DNA of 64,000 nt from assembly GCA_948144175.1 (NCBI GenBank), contig CANXME010001258.1, forward strand, positions 1,783,001-1,847,000. Reading direction: 5' to 3'. The position numbers and the translations under genes are program-made. The stretch is from Closterium sp. NIES-65. Its lineage: Eukaryota > Streptophyta > Zygnematophyceae > Desmidiales > Closteriaceae. The notes under the pieces are model-generated. The model was not told the DNA's origin, made no database searches, and was given only the letters and a program-made list of their open reading frames with translations. Each line of letters begins with the position of its first letter. Within the stretch, counting starts at the first letter, position 1. This document shows positions 20,758-29,900 of the stretch, one piece after another.

Positions 20758-20885
20758 TGTGAAATGAGTAAGCAGGAATAAAATGACTAAGGAAAGATTG
20801 GGTACAAATACAACCCTAGAAACCCTGTACCCCATATGTGCTACCCCACTATAGCCTACAGCAACTATGTCATATAAATCTGACA
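20758..20885 (-). repeat. 5' LTR of element 2
   Basis: 128 bp; partner of 13487-13614. Confidence 0.95.
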
Positions 20886-21125
20886 TGTCGGCATCCTGGA
20901 GGTGGGAGCCTCTTGAGTGCACCTCAACCTCCTGCTGGCGCACCACATCTCGTACGAAGTGCCAGGGCACCTTAATATGCTTAAGTGCAAGGGAGATAGC
21001 AGACTCGTTATTACATAACAATGGAATAGCCCCCCCATTGCCCACATGCATTTCAGCCAACAGGCTCCTCAACCAAATCACCTCCTTGGCTCAACAATAT
21101 AGCCAAGTCTCACTAGTCACAGCTC
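20886..21125 (-). pseudogene. RNase H middle part of element 3
   Basis: Reads A-K-E-V-I-W-L-R-S-L-L-A-E-M, then N-N-E-S-A-I-S-L-A and H-S-R-G-S-H-L-Q-D-A-D-M, a copia RNase H with an in-frame stop. Its upstream continuation is at about 22100, beyond the chimeric insertion. Confidence 0.75.
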
Positions 21126-21129
21126 TCAA

Positions 21130-21657
21130 AAATCACCTAGCTGGCGATCTGGCGAGGCTCTTAGTGTCCGTATGATATAAACCGCCATCCATTATGCCGC
21201 GCTGCCGTCTAAATTCGGATCGGTGACTAGCGCAACACGCGGTGGTATTAGCCGCACTGATAACATACACACCAGATGTTGTGCGGCATGTTGCACGTTG
21301 TGCGGCGGTGCCGTGCAAGCAATACCCGCTGCGAGCTGCGGAAAGCGGTACCACCCTCGCCACCCTCGCCACTCTCGCCTCCATGGCTCCTCCATTCCGC
21401 CATTCACCATCACCCGACTGTGTTTCTTCTCCGAGTGCTCGAAAATTAACCGAAATCACACCGACATCATCGCTTGCCATCGTCAGTGCTACTTTCCAAA
21501 TCCGACGCTCCGACGCTCTGTAAGATCGCACGTAACCATGGCTGCTCTTCGCACCGTGTTCGTCCTTGCTCTAGTCCTCGTGACCCTTCCTGCGCTATAT
21601 GCCGCGGCCTTGCCAAAGCGGGGTGATGTCGCTACCATCACCCAGACAGCCTGTCGT
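21130..21657 (+). pseudogene. Captured host-gene 5' end: upstream region plus signal-peptide exon
   Basis: Not similar to any element part here. ATG at 21538 starts M-A-A-L-R-T-V-F-V-L-A-L-V-L-V-T-L-P-A-L, a textbook signal peptide with a likely cut after Y-A-A-A, followed by about 20 mature residues. Similarity to coding sequence stops near 21650, where minus-strand integrase sequence begins. The 400 bp before the ATG could be promoter and 5' UTR. Product unknown; the mature part is too short. It sits inside the RNase H gene of element 3. Confidence 0.5.
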
Positions 21658-22075
21658 AGGGCGAGGTGCCACCATGGTGCTGCATGCCCATGTGCAGCAG
21701 CATCGTCCGCACGGACTCGATGGCCGTGCGCATCTCCCGCCGCGCCATGCCGTTCTGCTGCGGTGTGTAGGGGCACGTCAGGTCGTAGACGATGCCCTTT
21801 CCGTCGATGAAGTTGGTAAACTCCTCCATGAGCTCCCCTCTTCGGTCTGAGCGGAGCATCAGCACCGACTTCTTCGCCTGCCGCTCTACCAGCACCAGCC
21901 ACTTCTAAAACTCCCGCAACACGTCCCTTTTTTTAGCGACCGGCACTGCCCACACGAACCAAGTGTGGAGATCTTCAGCAGCAGGAAGTACAAGCTGCTA
22001 TCCTTGGCAGCCACTCAAAATGGCTCGCACAAGTCAATGTGCACGACAGCCAGTGCCACCGCGGCGTTCGAGCCC
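21640..22075 (-). pseudogene. Integrase-core fragment from another copia lineage
   Basis: Leftward reading: H-I-D-L-C near 22035, then L-R-S-D-R-R-G-E-L near 21850 (family D-R-G-G-E-F), and Y-T-P-Q-Q-N-G-M-A-R-R near 21770, where the catalytic E of N-G-x-A-E has become R. Element 3 has its own integrase at about 24112-24770, so this piece is foreign. It is joined end to end with the captured host segment. Confidence 0.7.
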
Positions 22076-22079
22076 TTGT

Positions 22080-23262
22080 TGGGAGCCTGTCTTGCCGTCT
22101 GCTATACCAGCTAATAGCTCCTCCTCCCAGCTTAAAGATGTAGACAGAATGACTCTTGCCATTAGTCTCACCACCCCAATCCGAGCGAGTGTAAAGCCAC
22201 AACATGCTCACTACCTTGGCGCTCATGCTTGATGACACGATCAGCTATGTCGACCAAGTACATGAGTGCTCTCACTGTAGCGTGCATGTGAATGTGTCTT
22301 GGTGCCACGCAGGACTGCACAAGGGTGTTGACAGGGAAGGACATGTCAGGACGGGTAGTCATAGCAGCATACATCAAGCTGCCAATAAGACTCTGGTACA
22401 CCTTGACATCAGCTGTAGCACCTTCCTCACTCGACCAACTACCTCTTCTGATCCTAGAGAGATCATTGGGTGACATGGGAGTGTGCACCCTATGTGTTTC
22501 TCTCAGCAGATCACCAAACCTGACCTGAAGACCACAGACATAATTCTCCTGGCCAATCTCCAACTACCCATCCTTGACCGGCCTGCGAACCTCCACACCA
22601 AGGTACGTGGATACCTCACCAAGATCCTTCATCTGGTACCTTTCAGCAGGCACCTGCTTGACCTGACCGATCAGCTCCAAGCATGGAGACACAAGCAAGA
22701 AATATTCCACATACACCAATACATAAACCGGCTCTCCAACCACAAATATGATGTACAGAGCCTCATTGCATGCACTTCGATCAAACCCTGCTGCAATCAG
22801 GGTGGTATTAATCTCCTCATTCCAGGAACAAGGCGCTTGATTGAGCCCATAGAGAGCTTTGCGCAAGCAATACACTCTACCTATACCATCATCAAATCCC
22901 TCAGGCTGCCTCACGTACACCTCCTCTTGAAGGACGGCATTGAGGTAAGTATGATTAACATTCTCCTGTTGTACATGCCACCCTTTTACCGTGGCTTCTG
23001 CAATAAGCACCCCACATGAGGTGAGCTTGCCCACAGGGGCAAATACCTGATCATAATCCTTCTCCTGCTCCTGAGTGAACCAGTTAGCAACAAGGCGAAC
23101 CTTGTGCTGTACCACCTTATCGTCCTGGTCAGTTTTCTTGCGGAAAACGTACTTGACCCTAATGGCTTTCTTACTTCGAGGTAAGCCATCCCTCAGCGCC
23201 CGCCTTCCATGCAGGGCCCTCAGGACCACGCAGTGCCTTAGCGAGCGTGTGTGGGACATCAC
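22080..23262 (-). pseudogene. Reverse transcriptase and RNase H start of element 3
   Basis: RT in the frame 22564-23262: Y-V-F-R-K-K-T-D, then V-R-L-V-A-N-W-F-T-Q (family K-A-R-L-V-A-x-G), and V-Y-C-L-R-K-A-L-Y-G-L-N-Q-A-P. The catalytic Y-V-D-D has become Y-V-E-Y, so it is inactive. Next frames carry Y-Q-S-L-I-G-S-L-M-Y-A and S-D-W-G-G-E-T of the RNase H junction at 22168-22563 and 21975-22238. Confidence 0.8.
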
Positions 23263-23344
23263 TGGTGCTCACACTTGCTAGCGCAATACCCTCCACCTTC
23301 CTGGCCAAGCACATCATACCCTCAACCACACCGGCATCCCCCCC

Positions 23345-24790
23345 CTACCTCTTCACCACCTGTACTAGACTGAATACCAAGCACCTGCAAACCCGTAACC
23401 ACTGGTGGGCAGGTAGTCGCTGGTAACGTAGGTGCAGTTGTAGACATGGTGATAGGGCATTGACCAGAGGAGGAGGAAGAGGAAGAAGCCTGGGTAGTGG
23501 ATCTCCGCTAAATGACCAAGGGGCCGCTGAGTTGCTGTAGAGGGGCGGGCTGCTGAGCTGCTGCAGTGGGGCGGGCTGCTGCTGCACGGAGACACTCAGC
23601 AGTGTCGGTGGTGGTGATGAAAGTGGCATATCAGCGTCATCAACCGCTGCTGAGGGTGGCGAGAGTGGAAGGGGGAGGAGCTGGGAAATCTCAGCGGCAT
23701 CTCGCAGAAGCTCCCCAAAGCCTTTGGCCTTGTCCCTATCCTTCCATATCACATTCTCAAGAATATCAACATCTCGAGCAATGCAAATGCGCATGAGAGA
23801 AGGGTCTAGCATGTGCCAACTCTTGCTCTCCATGTCCACCCCAACACATGCACACATAACGGCGCGTGCATCAAGCTTGCCCACCCTTGTTATGCCCATG
23901 CAACATGACACTCCCCATGCAACCCCAAATCCGAGCCATACGCATATGCGGCTTCTGGCCGGACCATGCCTCCATTGGGGTGATGGATGCAGGCAAAGCA
24001 CTGTGGGTGACCCAGCTCTTGACCCACACGACCCACATCAATGCTTCACCCCACAAGCGAGCAAGGAAACCACTGTTGACCAACAAAATGCGGATCCCGT
24101 CCACCATCATCCTATGCCACCACCCCATTATTCTTCGGTATATCTGCGACGCTCAGCTGAGTTTTTATGCCAAAATGAGCCTTCCATGCTTTCACAGCTT
24201 CCCCCAAGAACTTGCCACCCCTGTCTGAGCGAATAGCCTTCCGCTTCCGCCCACACTCCAAGTCCACCTCCTTTTGCGACAGTGGTCGATTCCTTGTTGG
24301 GAAGTCGGAACAACCAAACCCGTCTAGTGAAGTCGTCAATGAGGCTGATGACATATACCGCTCCTCCTAGTGACGGTGTGTGCACTGGCCCCCACAACTC
24401 CATGTGGACCTCATCGAAAGGTCCAAGTGCCCCAAGACGCCTCATGGGGAAACGGCTTTCGAGCCAACTTTCCCAATAAGCAAGGCTCACATGCCCCCCC
24501 CCCCATTCTCCATGCCAAGTACATTGTTCCCCCGAGCCATCTATTGCAGTGTGGTGGGGGCGGTATGACCAAGGCGGCGGTGGGCAAGGGTCAATGGAGA
24601 AAACGAGGAGGAGGATCAGCTGTAATAGCATTGCCCCGTGTGCCCTGAGCAAGATGAAGAGACATCTGCACCAATCCTGGTCCCTTCCCCCCTCCTTTTT
24701 TTGTAATCGCCAACACCCTCTCCCCTCGTTTGATAACACACCCCTTCCCCTTGAATGACACAATGACACCCCGAGAGGTGAGGTGTGAGA
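23345..24790 (-). pseudogene. Integrase of element 3, broken
   Basis: V-Y-V-I-S-L-I-D-D-F-T-R-R-V-W-L-F near 24350, then S-D-R-G-G-K-F near 24220, then the N-N-G-V-A region near 24125 and the C-terminal part, with W-G-E-A-L-M-W, down to about 23870; 23345-23840 is a Pro/Ser-rich linker. Multiple frames. Confidence 0.75.
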
Positions 24791-25580
24791 CTAACAGCAA
24801 ACGCGAAACTTAAGTGGCCCAAGCTTACACTTAAAGTCTGATGCATAAGGAGGAAAGTTGTGGCTGGCCCCACTGTCAATCCACCACCTCTCTTGCGGCT
24901 GCTCCTCTCCGATTGCTGCAACGGCCTTACTAACCGCTATTTCTGCCTTATCATCCTGCTCCTCCTCATCCGCCACCTGTGCCCTGCCGTTGGACCCATG
25001 ACCCCCCCGCTGTAAGAATGCCGGAATTCTTCCCTTAGGTCGGTGAGGACATCGCTGCCATGCGTGTCCCTTATCCCATAAGCCATGACACAACCCCCTA
25101 GGAGCCATGCCCTTGGACCCCTAAGGGAAATCAAGCACTCCTGCTTTGCCTTTCCCCTGACCCCATCTGCCCGACTTAATGTCGCTGCTGCTACTCCTGC
25201 CTCCATGCTTTCCTCCCTTGTTCCATTTTCCCTTGCCACCGCTGTCAAAATTTGTACCCGCTCCAGAAGTGGCTACACCATCCGATTTTGGTGCGACACC
25301 AATCCGCATCTCCTCGCTCCTCAAAGAGGTAAGCATCTGGTCCTTGGTAAGCAATTATGATTGGTTGTTTAGCACCACCTTCAGCATCTCAAAGTGAGGA
25401 GGTAGTCTTGAGCACCCTCATCATCCACTCCTCAACCTCCTCCTTCCCCCTTGCCACCAAGTACTTGGACCTCAAGTCCTCGGCACGCGCCCAGTACGCA
25501 GCCACTCCCTCTCCCTCTTTCATCTTCAAGGAGGAGAGCTTCTCAGAAAGTGCCATCCAGTTGCTCAAGCCACACTGAAG
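24791..25580 (-). pseudogene. Gag C-terminus and protease of element 3
   Basis: 25400-25580 reads gag-like (L-S-S-L-K-M-K-E-G-E-G-V-A-A-Y-W-A-R-A-E-D-L); 25121-25354 is basic and Gly/Ser-rich. Then a knuckle remnant C-H-G-L-W-D-K-G-H-A-W-Q-R-C and the protease W-W-I-D-S-G-A-S-H-N-F near 24870. The N-terminal gag half is missing. Confidence 0.75.
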
Positions 25581-25589
25581 GTAAAACTC

Positions 25590-25829
25590 CTACACACGTG
25601 TGTATGCTGATGTTGTACTTGGCTAACAAAATAACCATGCATCATTCATGGTATCATCATTCCATATTGTCACGGCTTCGCTACTGTTATTAAAAGCAAC
25701 TCAGAGTTAGAACTAAGAACAGCGGAATGGATTGGACCAGCAAGGGTTGGCAACAAATAGCTAACCCCTTAACATGTTGTACTACCAACAGCATGCCTCA
25801 CTACAGTCTAGCACATGTATATACATATA
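25590..25829 (-). repeat. Probable degraded LTR or leader of element 3
   Basis: Contains the copia-LTR block CTCACTACAGTCTAGC near 25800, but I could not define both ends or a partner copy. Confidence 0.35.
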
Positions 25830-26031
25830 TGTCAGAAATTGCATTTCTATGTATAACTGCATAATAGCCTAGTTAGTGTAGTATCTATTTCATTGTTGGT
25901 GGTATACCCTCCTTGGCCACCTTCCCTTGCCCTATATCTTGTATCTCTCTCCATAGTCAACCCCTTCTTTCTTGGCCAATTTCCTCTCTCTTCCTAAAAC
26001 CTAAGTTACTCCTAATCTCTTAATCTCAACA
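25830..26031 (+). repeat. 5' LTR of the array-hosting element
   Basis: Starts TGTCAGAAATTGC, ends CTCAACA; partner 42874-43077. Confidence 0.88.
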
Positions 26032-26044
26032 TGGTACGGAGCAG
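26032..26044 (+). promoter_or_regulatory. Primer-binding site of the array-hosting element
   Basis: TGGTACGGAGCAG abuts the LTR; near match to the initiator-Met complement TGGTATCAGAGC. Confidence 0.55.
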
Positions 26045-26571
26045 TAAAACGGTCTAAGGACCTAATTTTTTCTTCACGGAACATGGGCCCGCCCGTACTA
26101 CAGCGCGAAATGCGCTATTTTTTTCCCGTCCGCACGTCTGCGTGCGCTTTGCCCTTCCCATCGCCGCGGCGCCCCACGTTCCCGTCGCCGCGGCGCCCAA
26201 TTTCCATCACCGCGGTGCCCCTTCTTCTTCCCGTCGCCGCGGCGCCCTTCTTCCCGCTCATCCCGCCCCTCGTCGCTCCGCGCCGTCTCGTCGACCCGCG
26301 GCCCGCATGTCGCCCTCGCGGACACCAGCGCCCGACGCGGACGCGGATGCCAACGCCAGGCGCTAGCGCGGACGCCTGCGACTGCCGCCAGCGCCAGCGC
26401 GGACAGCAAGCGCCAGCGCCAGCGCCAACGCCGGCAGCTGCTCACCCCCCCCCCCCCCCCCCCCCCCCCCTTCCTCCCTTCCGCGGCTTCCGCCGTTGCT
26501 GGGGGGGGGGGGGGGGGAGGGGGGAAGAGAAGAGAGGTTAAGGGGGGATGGGAGAGGTTAAAGGGGGACGA

Positions 26572-26574
<3 letters not shown>
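26045..26574 (+). other. Internal region of the hosting element, left part
   Basis: Non-coding, GC-rich: CCGTCGCCGCGGCGCC repeats at 26150-26260, a C26 run at 26445-26470 and a G17 run at 26501-26517. The two runs could pair, and the G run could form a quadruplex. Confidence 0.55.

Positions 26575-26642
<68 letters not shown>
26575..26642. repeat. (GA)n microsatellite, left edge of the non-LTR array
   Basis: Perfect (AG)n of about 68 bp immediately before copy A. Confidence 0.95.
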
Positions 26643-26643
<1 letters not shown>

Positions 26644-26761
26644 CCCTAGGAGCTAGTCCTTAGCCTCTCCAGCCCCCCTCCAGCCTAGTATAAAGGCCCT
26701 AGGATCTGTTCCTAGTGCCTCATTATTCGTTTCATAGTTCATGTGCCCTCCTAACCGAGCG
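26643..26761 (+). promoter_or_regulatory. Single 5' promoter-like unit of copy A
   Basis: About 119 bp ending in CCTAACCGAGCG, with TATAAAG at 26689-26695. Present once here and duplicated in copies B and C. Promoter role inferred from the TATA motif and position. Confidence 0.5.
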
Positions 26762-26817
26762 GCTCGCGCCGGCCGCCTTCGGCGGCCGACGCTCGATTGC
26801 GCGGCCTTCGGCCGCGC
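26756..26817 (+). ncRNA. Structured 5' region of copy A: two strong hairpins
   Basis: GGCCGCC-TTC-GGCGGCC (26771-26787) lies inside an outer stem CGAGCG (26756-26761) / CGCTCG (26790-26795). A second hairpin, GCGCGGCC-TTC-GGCCGCGC, is at 26799-26817. The same elements occur in B and C. Probably an RNA structure for translation, packaging or processing; an R2-like self-cleaving ribozyme is possible but not shown. Confidence 0.6.
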
Positions 26818-26903
26818 GTGAGGGGCGGCAAGGAAAGCAGGGACATAAGCAAGTATAGGAAAATATACAAGCATGCATCACACCAAACAGGCCTAAGAGA
26901 TAC

Positions 26904-29900
26904 ATGGAGCAAGAGGAGCCCGCAACTAGCAGCGGTGAGCTCCCGGAGCACGCAGCCGCCACATCCCGTACGCGTCAAGCCGTGCAAGCTGCCCCAACAG
27001 CGCAAGAAGAGCCCGCGCCTACAAGCGGTGAGCTCCAAGGGCATGGAGAATGCCCGTCAGGGAGCGCCACAGCTCCCGGACCACAATTGTGCTTGCGCCG
27101 ATCGCCGCGGCTCCAGATCCAGCGCGCAAGTGCCGCTTCAAGCTCCGGACAGCCTCACCAAGCTGTCCCGCGGCAGCAGCGCCTCCCTCTGCGGGCGCAG
27201 CCAGCACGGGCGCCAGCAGCTCCGCGAGCTGGTCAGCCGCGTCGAGGCACGGGTCACGCAGGTGGCTGCGAAAGGACTCGGGCGGGACAGCAGGGAGAGA
27301 CGAGTGCGCAAGCACTTGAATCAGAAGCAAAGCATGCAGGCTCTCCGCGAGACGGTGAAGCTGACCAAGCGTGGTCTCAGGAACGCGCGTCTGCGGAGGC
27401 AGCAGAGCCGCCGCCAGGAACCGGAGAGACGCATCAGCAGCGTTCGGAGCCGCATCCGCGCCACTACCCGCCGCCACGAACTCTACCCCCGCGACAGGCG
27501 GAACAGGTGGCAGATGAAGGCGGGAGCCAGTCGCCGGCGTCGCAACAGAAGGATAAGGAACGGACGGGGCAGGGACATGAGGAAGAGGAGCAACAGCAGG
27601 CGGAGGGGCTACATGATGCACAGGCGAACGAGGAGCAACGGGCTCCGGAGCAGCCTGCCGCGAATTGCTCTGGCCCGGCGCTGCCCTCCCTTGACGTACG
27701 GCACGCGACACCTCCCGAGACACCTCGCGCTGGAGGTCCGCCAGCGTCACTGGCGGCCGATACGACCCGCCTCCACCGCGCCCCGTGGGGCCCCGCCATC
27801 CCCGACTGCCACCCGAGTGCGTTGGCCACTGGGCCTGCTGCTGGTAGCGCCGGGGGGAGTTCCGCCGGCGCCGAGACGTCTCGCGCTCCTGCGGTGGCGC
27901 GGGAGAATGGGGCCGGGACAAGCGGCGGTCAGGCGACGGGGGACGAGACGGCGGAACAACCGGAGCCGCAGGCGGTGGAACGGGAGGAGACTGATCCGCG
28001 CTCGGAAGAGCAACCACCGAGGGCGGGCCGCCAGTGGTGGCGGACACCGCAGGCGACGAAGAAGCAGACGCCAGCATCGGCACGCCGGGGACAGCACCGG
28101 CAGGTGCAGCTGGAACGCCAGGCCCTGGGACAGGATGAGCGGCGACCCCCCCGGCAGGAGCAGATGCCGCCAGCGGCACGGCAGGAACAGGGAGAACAGG
28201 CGGAGAGGGGGCGACAGGCGGAGCGGGAGGAGCAACCATCGGCGCAGACGGCTCAACCCCGTTCACGACGAGAGGACGTGCGGATACGAGGGGAGGAGTC
28301 TTTTCAGCGGCTACTAGGCCGGGCGGCAGAACAGACAGTGGCGGGGAACCCGTCGCCTCGGTCCTCGCTCCTGAGGCAGACGACGGCCTTTCGAGTACAA
28401 CCGACGCGGCGCCAACGCGCATTGGCGAATAATCAGTCACACCAGCAATCACCATCGCGAGGACAGGAAGCGCGAGGCGATGGGCGGGCAGCAGGTAGCG
28501 GTCGAGGAGGTGGGCCAGAAAATGGCTATCAGAGGGAGGCCAGAAGGGCTTTAACTAGGCTACTTAATGACGAAGAAGAAAATGACACCCTCTTATAGAG
28601 AAGAGCCAACGCCATCCAGTACGGAGGAAGGGTCAGAAGCAGAGGAAGGGGTAGAGGAGAATGGGAGAAGGACAGGAGCGAGAACAAGGCGGTCCCGAGG
28701 AGAGGGAACGACCACCGCGGCTGGACCGTCCGATGGCAATCGTACGGGCGAAATTCCAACCGCACCATCACAAGCAAGGCCGAGCCGCACCGGGAGAAAT
28801 CGGGCCGCGACGGCAGGGGCATCGGTGCGAGACAATCCCAATCGCCCGCGCTATTTTACGCCAGAGGAGTTGGCGACGCGAGCAGATCTGTTCGCTGGCG
28901 TCGAGAACTGGGATATCCCAGCCCTCTGCGATAGTCGACAACCATCCCTGGCAAGGCGGTTACCGCCCAATTTGTGCCAGTTGTTTTCGCTGGCGCTGCT
29001 AACCCCGTTACTCAACCTGTCACGAAACCCGGAAGGAGAGGCAGGTTGGCGCCTACTCCTATTTCTGCCACGTCTGACGCTTCGCCAGACCTCGCCACGG
29101 AAACCAAACTGGCCCCAGATCAAGGCCCGGCTCCGAGCCTTCCAACGTGGCGAGTGGGGTCAACTGTACCAGGATGCGATCGAAGCAGTCAACACTCCCA
29201 CGCCTCCACGTCACAAGCCCGACGCAACCGGGGTCATCAGCAGGGCCGAGGGCCTGGCGAAACGGGGTAGCCTACGACGCGCTGTGCTGGCGTTGGAGTC
29301 AACGCCGGTCTGCACCCCAACTCCGGAAATTCTGGAGGAGCTTCGACAGAAACACCCGCCAGCCGAAGCAGGGGAGACGACGTGGCCACCCTCGCCCGAG
29401 TCAAAATTGTTCATCACCCAGGCTGACTTCGCCAAACTGTTGGGAAGGTGTGAAAATGGGGTCGGTGCTGGGCCATCGGGAACGACATTCGAACACATGC
29501 GCGACGCGGCAATCACGAATAGACGAGTTAGCACCCATCTGCACGCCTTGGTTAACACCATTTTGGGGGGCAACCTTCCAGCACCGGTGTCGGACCTTCT
29601 GACAGCTTCACGGCTCATTGCCCTGGCCAAACCCGGTGGGGGGGCTCGACCAATCGCCATTGGCGAAAGCATCACGCGGCTGACTGCCAAAGCAGCCCTC
29701 GCAGCCATGGGAGAGGCCGCGCGGGCCTTTTTCCTACCTCTACAGTATGGCGTAGCCGTGCCTGGAGGAGCCGAGGCAGTCATCCACGTGGCACGGGCGT
29801 ATCTGGACAAGCTTCCCAACAGCCTCGTGCTGCAAACCGACATCTCAAATGCATTCAACAGTATTTCACGGCAAGCCATCGCGACAGCGTTACAAGGACC

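Larger units (their letters stand above)
13487..20885 (-). mobile_element. Young, nearly intact Ty1/copia retrotransposon (element 2)
   Basis: 128-bp LTRs at 13487-13614 and 20758-20885 look identical, and 5-bp target duplications TGTCG (13482-13486, 20886-20890) are perfect, so insertion is recent. Minus-strand order: LTR, PBS, 0.9-kb GC-rich leader, gag N-terminus, one 1831-codon ORF for the rest of gag, protease, integrase, linker, RT and RNase H, then PPT and LTR. The only evident lesion is a 1-nt frame difference at a G11 run (19257-19267). It is the best candidate here for an autonomous source of the enzymes that could mobilise the deleted copies. Confidence 0.95.
13330..25829 (-). mobile_element. 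Old copia relic (element 3), interrupted several times
   Basis: Leftward order: gag C-terminus (25121-25580), protease (24791-25108), integrase (about 23345-24770), RT (22564-23262), RNase H (22080-22240, 20886-21125, 13330-13486), PPT, 3' LTR. Many stops and frameshifts. Interrupted by the young copia element 13487-20885 (TGTCG duplication) and by a chimeric block of about 0.95 kb at 21130-22075. The 5' end is unclear. Confidence 0.75.

Noticed and set aside
26445..26517. C26 and G17 runs as a cruciform or functional signal
   Set aside because: Long homopolymers are prone to slippage and assembly error; nothing else supports a function.
26756..26820. HDV-like self-cleaving ribozyme
   Set aside because: Hairpins and an outer stem exist, but the second pseudoknot strand pairs poorly in copy B and no catalytic C context could be fixed; left as a test, not a call.
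28529..28822. Separate small minus-strand gene upstream of the antisense ORF in copy A
   Set aside because: Not present in B or C and overlaps conserved plus-strand RT coding sequence.
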